A DNA stretch of 5,714 nucleotides from Gemmatimonadaceae bacterium (GTDB lineage: Bacteria; Gemmatimonadota; Gemmatimonadetes; Gemmatimonadales; Gemmatimonadaceae): positions 1-5,714 of the forward strand of contig JAICUE010000194.1 of the NCBI GenBank assembly GCA_025936015.1. The letters run 5' to 3'. Of the stretch, positions 1 to 5,714 are shown piece after piece. The notes below the pieces were generated by a model. That model made no database searches, was not told the DNA's origin, and worked only from the letters and a program-made list of their open reading frames with translations. Each line of letters starts with the position of its first letter. The stretch's first letter is position 1. A program made the position numbers and the translations under genes.

Positions 1-17
1 AAAGGCGGTGCGTCCAA

Positions 18-58
18 AGCCTTTGCATCACAGCCTTTGCATCACAGCCTTTGTCACA
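18..58. repeat. Short tandem repeat: 14-base unit AGCCTTTGCATCAC, nearly three copies
   Basis: Two exact 14-base copies occupy 18-31 and 32-45. A third starts at 46 (AGCCTTTG) and continues as TCACA, with the CA of the GCATCA core deleted. The first copy also lies in a small inverted repeat, CAAAG-C-CTTTG, at 15-25. It is noncoding and downstream of the pump operon. Three copies with no spacers is far too little for a CRISPR array. Function unknown. Confidence 0.85.
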
Positions 59-83
59 GATGATCTCCATGCTTTTGTAATAC

Positions 84-106
84 AGCAGCTTTCCCGAAGC
101 GCTTTT
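84..106 (+). terminator. Weak candidate intrinsic terminator, plus-strand orientation
   Basis: The plus strand can form a stem AGC-(A bulge)-GCTT with AAGC-GCT around a TCCCG loop, ending in TTTT at 103-106. The stem is only 7 pairs with a bulge and the T-tract is short. In this orientation it would end a plus-strand transcript coming from left of the window, not the pump operon. No strong terminator for the minus-strand operon is visible in 1-202. Confidence 0.25.
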
Positions 107-112
107 AATAAG

Positions 113-140
113 ACCCTCCGCGTCCTCCGTGCCTCCTGTC
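113..140. repeat. Degenerate ~9-base repeat, possible remnant of a dispersed intergenic repeat
   Basis: The run reads CCCTCCGCG, then TCCTCCGTG, then CCTCCTGTC: three imperfect units of CTCCG followed by a G/C/T-rich step. Low-complexity intergenic text of this kind, with alternating CCTCCGTG and CCTCTGTG units, is seen dispersed in some high-GC soil bacteria. That link is from memory and is an inference. Here it lies between the pump stop codon and the hairpin at 84-106. Confidence 0.4.
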
Positions 141-202
141 AATAATTCCCGTTCTTTACGCGCTGTTTCCGATACGCTCCGTCCCTTCAGACCGGCCAGG
201 GG

Positions 203-3200
203 TCAATCCCCTGCCTCGCCTGCTGCGCCCTCGCCGCCGATTGGAATCCGGTGCTCGGCGGTCTTCTGCGCCGGGGTCCGGCCGAGCATGTGGGCGAACT
301 TCTCGCGCAGTCCGTCCATGATCTCGTAGACCGTCGGGATCACGATCAGCGTCAACATCGTCGACGTGAGCACGCCGCCGATCACCGCCACGCCTAACGG
401 CGCGCGGAACTGGGCCCCTTCGCCGCGGCCGAGGGCGACCGGGATCATCCCGGCGATGAGGGCGAACGTCGTCATCAGGATGGGCCGAAGGCGGATCGCG
501 CCGGCTTCGATCAGCGCCTCCCGCAGCGGCATCCCCGCCTTCTCCCGCGCCCACTTGGCGAAGTCGATGAGGAGGATCGCGTTCTTCGCCACGATGCCGG
601 CGAGGAGGATGATCGCGATCATGCTCATGATGTTGAGCGTCATCCCGGCGATCGAGAGCGAGATCATCACGCCGATCAGCGACAGCGGCAGCGAGACGAG
701 AATCGCCAGCGGATCGACGAACGACCCGAACTGCAGCACGAGCACGAGGTACATCAGCAGGATCGCGGTGCCGAGCGCGACGTAGATCTGGCCGAACAGT
801 TCGTTCTGGTCCTTCGATTCGCCACCGAGGGTGACGTGCACGTTGGCCGGGAGCGTCAGCTTGGCGATCCGCGCCATCGCGTCCTTGGTGACGTCGCCGC
901 TCGCGCGGCCGGCGGTGTTCGCCTCGACCGTGACGACGAGGTCGCGGTCGAGATGATCGATCGCGGCCGGTCCCTCGCCCTTCTCGATCGACGCGACCTG
1001 CCCGAGCGGGATCGTGGTCGGTGGTCCAGCCGGGCCCTGCATGACGAGCGGAAGCTGCGAGAGGTCAGCGACGTTGCGCCGCGATTCGGGCGCGAGCCGC
1101 ACCTCGACGTCGCGCGTCTCGCCGCTCGGATCCACCCAGTCACCGGCGTCGATGCCGGCGAACGCGGGACGGAGCGACTGCGCGACCTGGCCGGCGGTGA
1201 TGCCTAACGTTCCGGCGACGCCGCGATTCAGCTCGACGGTGAGCTCCGGCTTCTGGCCCTTGGTCGACAAGCCGACGTCGACCGCGCCGGGCACCTTCTC
1301 CACTTCGGCCATCACCATGTCCGCGGCGCGCGTCAGCGTCGCGATGTCGTCGCTGCCGCGGACCTGGAACTGGAGCTGCTTCCGTCCGCCGCCGAAATCG
1401 CTCGTGAACCATGACAGCGTCACGCCGCTGACTTCCTTCAACTCGCCACGCAGTCCGGCGACGAAATCCTCGACGCCGGTGCTCCGTTCATTCTTCGGCA
1501 CCAGGCGCACGTACATGTTGCCGACGTCGACCGACCCCGACGCCTGGTCGCCAAGCGTCGCGTAGGTGTACGTGACTTCGGGATGACGCTTCAACACGCG
1601 GTAGATCTCGCTCGCTTTCTCGCGGGTGTAGGCGAGGTTCGAGCCGGGCGGCGTCTCGATCGCGACGATGAACTCTCCGCGGTCGTCCGTCGGGAAAAAG
1701 CCCGGGCCGACGTTGCGCCATACCGGCGCGACGAAGACGAGTGCGCCGGCGACGGCGCCCCCGATGAGAAGCCCGCCCGCCGTGGTCGCGTTTTCACCGC
1801 GCTTCCCGTCGAGCAGCTGACGCAGCGCGCGCCAGAAGGCGCGACCGGCCAGCACCGCGATCCCGAGCAATACCAGCGTCTCGATAATCACGAAGATCGT
1901 GATCGCCCCGCTGAGGACCGCGACGATGCCGCGCAGCATCGCGACGTCGATTGCGAGGAAGAGCACCATTCCGACGAGATGGAGCAGCAGATTCGGCCGC
2001 CGGCCGATGAGCCAGACCGCGATCACGATGCCGACGAGTGCACCGGCGAGGGCGATGAGCCCCTTCACCGGAATCGTGAACGATGCGAGGAAGCTGCCGA
2101 TCGCGATCACCATCATCGCCGCGCGATGGTCGAGCGCCCAGGCGATGACCTTCTTGTAGCTCTGTGCCTGACGGTTGAACCAGTGGTTGAACTGGTCGAG
2201 CTTCTTCGTGATCCACCACTTCTCGTTTTCCGGCCGGTGCGGATCGGGCCAGTAGGCCGAGAGCATCGGGTCGAGCGAGAAGGACACGAACAGCGACACC
2301 AGCACCGAGCTGGCGATGGTGAGCGCGAACGGCTTGAACCACTGCCCGCCGATTCCCGGCATGAAGCCGATCGGGACGAAGACCGCGAGGATCGAGAACG
2401 TCGTCGCCGCGACCGCGAGCCCGATCTCGTCGGTTCCCTCGTGCGCGGCCCGCAGGTGATCCTTCCCCATCTCGACGTGCCTGACGATGTTCTCGCGCAC
2501 GACGATCGCGTCGTCGATCAATATCCCGATCGCGAGCGATAGGCCTAACAGCGACATGGTCTCGAGCTTGAACCCGAGCACCCAGACCATGATGAAGCTC
2601 GCCAGCACCGACACCGGCAGCGCGAGGCCGGTGATCACCGTCGAGCGCCACGAGTTCAGGAAGAGGAAGACGACGAGCACCGTCAGCAGCGCCCCTTCGA
2701 CCAGCGCTTCCTTGACGTTGGTCACCGCGGCGGTGACGCGGACGCCGGCGTCCTTCACGACGACGATGTGCGTCCCCGCGGGAAGATCCTGCTGCAGCTG
2801 CTTCACTTTCCCGCGCACGCGATCGCTGACGTCGGTGGTGCTGTAGCCCGGCGATTTCTTGATGTCGATGCCGACCGCTTCACCGTCGTTGTACAGTGCG
2901 AGCGAGCGCGGCTCCTCGGTGCCGTCGCGCACCTGCGCGACCTGGCCAAGGCGGATGAGCTGCCCGCCTCGCTCGGCGACGACCATCTGCAGGAAATCCT
3001 GCGGCCCATCGAGACGTCCCTTGAGCCGGATCGAACGTTCGTCGAGCGCACCGGTGACGCGACCGACCGGTGCGGCGAGGTTCTGCGCCTGCAGCGCCTG
3101 CACCACCTGCGCGACGCTGACCCCCGCCGCCTGCAGCCGGTCGGGCTGGATCTCGACGGTCAACTCGCGTTCCACCTTGCCGAAGACCTGGACCTCGGCG

Positions 3201-3712
3201 ACGCCGCTCAATGAGCGGAGCTCGCGCGTGATCTTCGGATCGGCGAGACGCGTGAGGTCGGCCTGGGAGAGGTTCGTCGAGGTGAGCGCGAGCGAGACGA
3301 TCGGGCGGTCGGTGTCGTTGAGCTTCGTGATCACCGGCTCCTTCATCTCCGCCGGGAGATCGGCGCGAATCGCGGAGATCTTGTCACGGATCTCCTGCGT
3401 CGCGTCGCTCATGTTCGTGCCGAAGTTGAACTCGATGATGACCGAGCCGTAGCCGTCGTAGGCCTTGCCCATCACCGTCTTCACTCCGCTGATCGCGGTG
3501 ATCTGCTCCTCGACCGGGTTCAGCACTTCCTTCTCGACACCGTCAGGCGACGCGCCGGGATAGATCAGGCCAACGGATGCATACGGTGGAACGACTTCGG
3601 GAAACTCGTCGGTCTTCAGCTTCCAGAGCGCAACGAGTCCAAAGACGACGAGCGCCACCATCGCCACGACGGTGACAAGGGGGCGCTTGATCGCAAAATC
3701 GGAAATGAACAT
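203..3712 (-). CDS. RND-family efflux pump, inner-membrane permease (HAE-type, AcrB/MdtC-like), with an unusual extra-membrane-helix insert
   Basis: Inner-membrane proton/substrate antiporter of the tripartite pump. The protein has 1169 aa, against roughly 1020-1050 for typical AcrB-type pumps. Order: TM1 (about 9-30, after MFISDFAIKRP); periplasmic PN1/PN2 porter domains (about 35-335); TM2-TM6 (about 337-484); a cytoplasmic amphipathic stretch (about 497-528); TM7 (about 531-549); an extra hydrophobic insert (about 551-665); PC1/PC2 porter and docking domains (from GFFPTDDRG, about 671-970); TM8-TM12 (about 973-1128); and a short Gly/Ala/Glu-rich cytoplasmic tail. The proton-relay residues are present: D400-D401 in GILIDDAIVVREN (AcrB D407/D408), K1043 in AKNAIL (K940), R1074 and T1081 in RLRPILMT (R971/T978). 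The Asp-Asp pair argues for a drug/amphiphile exporter and against a CusA-type metal pump. The ATG at 3712 has a good GAGGT site 6 bases upstream and begins at the conserved N-terminus. The last operon gene here; stop TGA at 205-203. Substrates unknown. Confidence 0.96.
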   Translation of the reverse strand: MFISDFAIKRPLVTVVAMVALVVFGLVALWKLKTDEFPEVVPPYASVGLIYPGASPDGVEKEVLNPVEEQITAISGVKTVMGKAYDGYGSVIIEFNFGTNMSDATQEIRDKISAIRADLPAEMKEPVITKLNDTDRPIVSLALTSTNLSQADLTRLADPKITRELRSLSGVAEVQVFGKVERELTVEIQPDRLQAAGVSVAQVVQALQAQNLAAPVGRVTGALDERSIRLKGRLDGPQDFLQMVVAERGGQLIRLGQVAQVRDGTEEPRSLALYNDGEAVGIDIKKSPGYSTTDVSDRVRGKVKQLQQDLPAGTHIVVVKDAGVRVTAAVTNVKEALVEGALLTVLVVFLFLNSWRSTVITGLALPVSVLASFIMVWVLGFKLETMSLLGLSLAIGILIDDAIVVRENIVRHVEMGKDHLRAAHEGTDEIGLAVAATTFSILAVFVPIGFMPGIGGQWFKPFALTIASSVLVSLFVSFSLDPMLSAYWPDPHRPENEKWWITKKLDQFNHWFNRQAQSYKKVIAWALDHRAAMMVIAIGSFLASFTIPVKGLIALAGALVGIVIAVWLIGRRPNLLLHLVGMVLFLAIDVAMLRGIVAVLSGAITIFVIIETLVLLGIAVLAGRAFWRALRQLLDGKRGENATTAGGLLIGGAVAGALVFVAPVWRNVGPGFFPTDDRGEFIVAIETPPGSNLAYTREKASEIYRVLKRHPEVTYTYATLGDQASGSVDVGNMYVRLVPKNERSTGVEDFVAGLRGELKEVSGVTLSWFTSDFGGGRKQLQFQVRGSDDIATLTRAADMVMAEVEKVPGAVDVGLSTKGQKPELTVELNRGVAGTLGITAGQVAQSLRPAFAGIDAGDWVDPSGETRDVEVRLAPESRRNVADLSQLPLVMQGPAGPPTTIPLGQVASIEKGEGPAAIDHLDRDLVVTVEANTAGRASGDVTKDAMARIAKLTLPANVHVTLGGESKDQNELFGQIYVALGTAILLMYLVLVLQFGSFVDPLAILVSLPLSLIGVMISLSIAGMTLNIMSMIAIILLAGIVAKNAILLIDFAKWAREKAGMPLREALIEAGAIRLRPILMTTFALIAGMIPVALGRGEGAQFRAPLGVAVIGGVLTSTMLTLIVIPTVYEIMDGLREKFAHMLGRTPAQKTAEHRIPIGGEGAAGEAGD
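1715..2068 (-). other. Insert within the RND pump coding about four extra predicted membrane helices
   Basis: Sub-gene region encoding about residues 549-666 of the pump. In AcrB, TM7 runs almost directly into the FLPDEDQG stretch that opens PC1. Here TM7 (about 531-549) is followed by about 115 extra residues before the equivalent GFFPTDDRG. Hydrophobic segments seen: about 552-569, 575-593, 595-622 (long, possibly two helices) and 646-664. The linkers RRPN and RAFWRALRQLLDGKR are basic, which by the positive-inside rule puts them in the cytoplasm. Four added helices would return the chain to the periplasm for PC1, so the standard pump topology is kept. The frame is uninterrupted. The function of the insert is unknown; the boundaries are estimates made by eye. 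Confidence 0.7.
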
Positions 3713-3718
3713 TCGTCT

Positions 3719-3723
3719 ACCTC
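3719..3723 (-). promoter_or_regulatory. Shine-Dalgarno site of the RND pump gene, overlapping the adaptor stop codon
   Basis: On the minus strand the sequence is TGAGGTAGACGAATG. The adaptor's TGA stop (3724-3722) shares its GA with a GAGGT ribosome-binding sequence placed 6 bases before the pump ATG. Ribosomes ending the adaptor would cover the pump's start region, which implies translational coupling. This also supports the start at 3712. Confidence 0.75.
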
Positions 3724-4858
3724 ACTCGGACTGCGCGGGGCGATCGCTCACTGCGCGGACCTGGACGACCGTGTTCGGCGCGATCCCCTGCGCCCCGCCG
3801 ACGAGCACCGTGTCGCCGACCGCGAGCCCCTTCGTGATCTCGACGGTCTCGCTGCCGCTGTTCTGCAGGCCTAACGTCACCGCGGCCTTCTCGGTCCGGC
3901 CGTTGCGGACGAGCGTCACCGTCGGCACGAAGTCCTTCTGGTTGACCGCGTTCAACGGAATGACGATCCCCGTCCGCGCTTCGCTCGCGACATGCCCCTC
4001 GGCGAACAGTCCGCCGACGAGGGTGTTGCCATCGTTGGGAATCGAGGCGAGGATGCGCACCTGCCGCGTCACCGGATCGGCGACGGGATTGATGCGGGTG
4101 ATGTGGCCGGTGAACGATCTGCCCGGATAGCCCTGCACGGTGAAGTTCACCGGCATGCCTAACCGTACCGACGAAAGCTGGTCGGCCGGCACCGAGCCCT
4201 CGAGCCGCATGCTCGTCGGGTCGACCACCGTGAACAGCGCGGTCCCCGGCGTCGCGAGATCGCCGGCGTTCACCGACTTCACGCTGACGACGCCGGCGAA
4301 CGGCGCCTTGATCGTCGTCTTCGCCAGCTGCTGTTCCGCGGCCGAATAGCGAGCCTTCGCGTCGGCGAGCTGCGACTCGGCGGCGATGCTCGCGCGCCGC
4401 GCGTTCTCGACGTCGCGATCGGCAATCGCGCCGGCGGCGACGAGCTTCTGCGCACGCTCGAGCTCGCGCTTCGCGACGTCGGCCGACGTCTGTGCCGACG
4501 TCACGCCGGAGCGCGCCGAGAGGTACGCGTCGCGGATCGCGGTGTCGTCGAGGCGGGCGAGCACCGTGCCCGCGCTCACGCGCGTTCCCTGATCGACGTA
4601 GGTCTGCAGCACCGCGCCGCTGACTTCCGCGCGGATCGTCGCTTCCTTGTCGGGGTCGAGCGATCCGGACATCGACGGACCGGTCTCAATTCGCTGCTCG
4701 GCGGCGACGACGATCTCCTGCGGCCCGACGACGACCGCTTTCGCCGTTTCAGCCGCTTCCGCCGAATCCTTCTTCTTGCATGCGCCTGCCACGGCGAGGG
4801 TGCCGGCGAGGAGCAGCGTGGCAACAGCCGCGCGACGCGGCACCAGTCTGATGACCAT
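3722..4858 (-). CDS. RND efflux periplasmic adaptor (membrane fusion protein, AcrA/MexA-like), predicted lipoprotein
   Basis: Periplasmic adaptor that links the inner-membrane RND pump to the outer-membrane TolC-like channel. The length of 378 aa is normal for the family. The N-terminus has basic residues, a hydrophobic stretch (about 10-26) and a lipobox-like AGAC ending at Cys27, so the mature protein is probably lipid-anchored, as in AcrA. Domains in order: first half of the lipoyl domain (about 73-105, with SGAVLQTYVDQGTRVSAGTVL); an alpha-helical hairpin (about 106-180, rich in Ala, Gln and Arg); second half of the lipoyl domain (about 181-212, with IKAPFAGVV and VNAGDLATPGTALFTVVD); a beta-barrel (about 214-293, with GRSFTGHITRINPVADPVTR); and a membrane-proximal domain (about 294-370, with GIVIPLNAV and GLAVGDTVLVGG). 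The ATG at 4858 is chosen because it opens the signal peptide and lies 3 bases after the upstream stop. Its own TGA stop overlaps the ribosome binding site of the pump gene. Function is confident; the substrate is not predictable. Confidence 0.95.
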   Translation of the reverse strand: MVIRLVPRRAAVATLLLAGTLAVAGACKKKDSAEAAETAKAVVVGPQEIVVAAEQRIETGPSMSGSLDPDKEATIRAEVSGAVLQTYVDQGTRVSAGTVLARLDDTAIRDAYLSARSGVTSAQTSADVAKRELERAQKLVAAGAIADRDVENARRASIAAESQLADAKARYSAAEQQLAKTTIKAPFAGVVSVKSVNAGDLATPGTALFTVVDPTSMRLEGSVPADQLSSVRLGMPVNFTVQGYPGRSFTGHITRINPVADPVTRQVRILASIPNDGNTLVGGLFAEGHVASEARTGIVIPLNAVNQKDFVPTVTLVRNGRTEKAAVTLGLQNSGSETVEITKGLAVGDTVLVGGAQGIAPNTVVQVRAVSDRPAQSE

Positions 4859-4861
4859 GAC

Positions 4862-5714
4862 CTACTGTCCCCCGAACGAGTTCGTATTGATCGCGCCGCC
4901 CGCGCCCTGCGCCGGCGGCGTTGCCTGCTGCGTCGTCCCGCCCTGCGTCGCACCGGCGCCCGCACCGGTCGCGCCGAAGCCGGCGCTCCCCGCCGCGCCG
5001 GCTGCCCCGGCCGCACCCTGCTGGACCGTGCCTAACGGCAGGTCGCGGATGAGCGCGAGCCGCACCTGGGCGACCTTGAGGTTGCGGGCCGCGCTCGCGC
5101 GATTCGCCGCGGCCTGCTCGAGGAGCAGCCGCGACTCCGAGAGCTCGAGCTGCGTCGAGATCCCTTCGTTGTAGCGGACCTCGGCGATGGAATACGCCTT
5201 GGCCGCCTGCTCGGAAGTTCCCGAGCTCGCGCGCCACGCAGCGAGCGCCTGTTCGAGGTCGGCCAGCGCAGCGCGCGAATCGAGCGCGGCGAGCTCCTTC
5301 GTCTGCTCATAGTTCTCGCGCGCCTCGGTGAGGTTCGCGCGCGCGACCATCTCGTCGCCGGTGATGCGGCCGCCGGTGAACAGCGGCACCGACAGCGTCG
5401 CCGTCACGGTCCAATTGGGATAGTACTGATCCCACCCCGGAAGCCCCGCGCTCGGATAGGCGATGCGTCCGTACTGCGTGCTGAGCGCGAGGCCGGGCAG
5501 CCGCTGCGCGCGGGCGATGCGGAACTGGTTCTGCTGCACCTTCACCGCCTCGGCCACCTGCCGCACCTGCGCGCGATCCTCGGCGCTCGTGTCGCTGAGC
5601 GCGCCGCGCGGGACGTCGACGTCGGCGGCGAAGGTCACCATGCTCGACGTGTCGCTCAGCGCGCTCGCGAGTGAAATCGAATCGTCCGCGGGGATGTCGA
5701 GCAGCTGCTTGAGG
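4862..5714 (-). CDS. TolC-family outer-membrane efflux protein, 5'-truncated by window edge
   Basis: Outer-membrane channel component of a tripartite efflux pump; TolC-family proteins form trimeric barrels with a long periplasmic alpha-helical tunnel. The reading frame is open to the right edge (first full codon at 5713), giving 283 visible residues and a TAG stop at 4864-4862. The start, the signal peptide and probably the first TolC repeat lie outside. An ATG at 5641 is internal, because the 24 codons before it (beginning LKQLLDIPADDSISLAS) match the usual end of the first TolC repeat. The visible part is the second repeat: a helix (EDRAQVRQVAEAVKVQQNQ), strands around LALSTQYG and VTATLSVPLFTGGRI, then helices with the family-typical RYNEGISTQLEL segment and a final helix ending near DLPLG. 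After that comes an unusual Gly/Ala/Gln/Thr-rich tail of about 55 residues. It is the first visible gene of the operon, 3 bases before the adaptor. The family is clear; the substrate is unknown. Confidence 0.93.
   Translation of the reverse strand, partial: LKQLLDIPADDSISLASALSDTSSMVTFAADVDVPRGALSDTSAEDRAQVRQVAEAVKVQQNQFRIARAQRLPGLALSTQYGRIAYPSAGLPGWDQYYPNWTVTATLSVPLFTGGRITGDEMVARANLTEARENYEQTKELAALDSRAALADLEQALAAWRASSGTSEQAAKAYSIAEVRYNEGISTQLELSESRLLLEQAAANRASAARNLKVAQVRLALIRDLPLGTVQQGAAGAAGAAGSAGFGATGAGAGATQGGTTQQATPPAQGAGGAINTNSFGGQ
4868..4873 (-). promoter_or_regulatory. Possible Shine-Dalgarno site of the adaptor gene, inside the end of the TolC-like gene
   Basis: On the minus strand a GGGGGA run lies 9 bases before the adaptor ATG at 4858, inside the last codons of the TolC-like gene. 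The match to the anti-SD is only moderate and the spacing slightly long. A TAGGT overlapping the stop codon is too close to the ATG to serve well. Coupled re-initiation across the 3-base gap is plausible. Confidence 0.4.

Larger units (their letters stand above)
1..202. other. Intergenic region downstream of the efflux operon
   Basis: This stretch has clearly lower GC than the genes (27 of 60 bases at 61-120) and no reading frame with a credible start, length or protein character. It holds the 14-base tandem repeat, the degenerate CCTCCG repeat and the weak hairpin. An AAAGGC at 1-6 can pair with GCCTTT at 19-24 across a 12-base loop. On the minus strand that hairpin would run into a T-tract cut by the window edge, so it could be the operon terminator, but this cannot be judged here. 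Confidence 0.6.
392..5036 (-). repeat. Dispersed coding-strand 7-mer GTTAGGC, six copies
   Basis: The minus-strand heptamer GTTAGGC occurs at 392-398, 1202-1208, 2543-2549, 3869-3875, 4157-4163 and 5030-5036, always in the same codon phase (nnG-TTA-GGC, Leu-Gly). I see no copy in the opposite orientation. All three operon genes contain it. These six are the only in-frame TTA codons I find in the roughly 1830 visible codons. Whether this is a strand-polar genomic motif or codon-context bias is unknown. Confidence 0.7.

Noticed and set aside
18..58. Start of a CRISPR array
   Set aside because: The 14-base units are directly adjacent with no spacers and are too short for CRISPR repeats.
129..329. 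Plus-strand 66-codon open frame spanning the intergenic region and the pump's 3' end
   Set aside because: No ribosome binding site, a Pro/Ser/Arg-rich composition and half of it antisense to the pump gene; a shadow frame.
609..622. 14-base perfect palindrome ATGATCGCGATCAT
   Set aside because: It lies in the conserved TM10 coding region (Met-Ile-Ala-Ile-Ile) and is explained by codon choice; there is no promoter context for an operator.
1715..2068. Insert as a frameshift or assembly artefact
   Set aside because: The frame is continuous through the block, codon bias matches the flanks, and the hydrophobic pattern with basic cytoplasmic linkers is coherent.
1583..2542. Long plus-strand open frame of 319 codons opposite the pump gene
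   Set aside because: It encodes an Arg/Asp/Glu/His-rich, repetitive product with no recognisable domain and lies wholly antisense to the clearly homologous RND gene. Such frames are expected from GC-biased codons.
203..3712. Heavy-metal (CusA/CzcA-type) RND pump
   Set aside because: TM4 carries the Asp-Asp pair (D400-D401) typical of drug/amphiphile exporters rather than the single-Asp arrangement of metal pumps, and no metal-binding Met/His clusters stand out.
4862..5641. Treating ATG at 5641 as the start of the TolC-like gene
   Set aside because: The same frame stays open to the window edge and its upstream residues look like TolC family sequence. A 259-aa protein would lack the signal peptide and first repeat.

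Overview
This is a high-GC window (roughly two-thirds G+C by eye) from a Gram-negative bacterium. It is filled almost entirely by one operon, read leftward on the minus strand, for a tripartite RND (resistance-nodulation-division) efflux pump. The phylum cannot be fixed from the sequence. The strongly GC-biased third codon positions, the lipoprotein-type adaptor, the OMP-adaptor-pump gene order and the style of the intergenic repeat would suit a soil-type high-GC lineage such as Gemmatimonadota or Acidobacteriota. That is inference only.

Layout in the direction of transcription (right to left): (1) from the right edge to 4862, the C-terminal 283 codons of a TolC-type outer-membrane efflux protein, whose start and operon promoter lie outside the window; (2) 4858-3722, a complete 378-aa periplasmic adaptor (AcrA/MexA-like membrane fusion protein) with a lipoprotein signal peptide; (3) 3712-203, a complete 1169-aa inner-membrane RND proton/drug antiporter; (4) 202-1, a lower-GC intergenic stretch with a short tandem repeat, a degenerate low-complexity repeat and a weak hairpin, and no convincing gene. 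The three genes are separated by only 3 and 9 bases, so they are almost certainly co-transcribed and translationally coupled. Together they make one pump: the RND protein captures substrate and couples export to proton influx, the adaptor bridges the periplasm, and the TolC-like protein forms the exit duct.

The most interesting points are: (a) the RND pump carries about 115 extra residues, predicted to add four membrane helices, between TM7 and the second periplasmic (PC1) domain, while the proton-relay residues are intact; (b) all six TTA leucine codons in about 1830 codons occur in the identical 7-mer GTTAGGC, always on the coding strand; (c) the outer-membrane protein ends in a Gly/Ala/Gln/Thr-rich low-complexity tail of about 55 residues; (d) short repeats sit downstream of the operon. 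I found no mobile element, CRISPR array, tRNA, rRNA or riboswitch.
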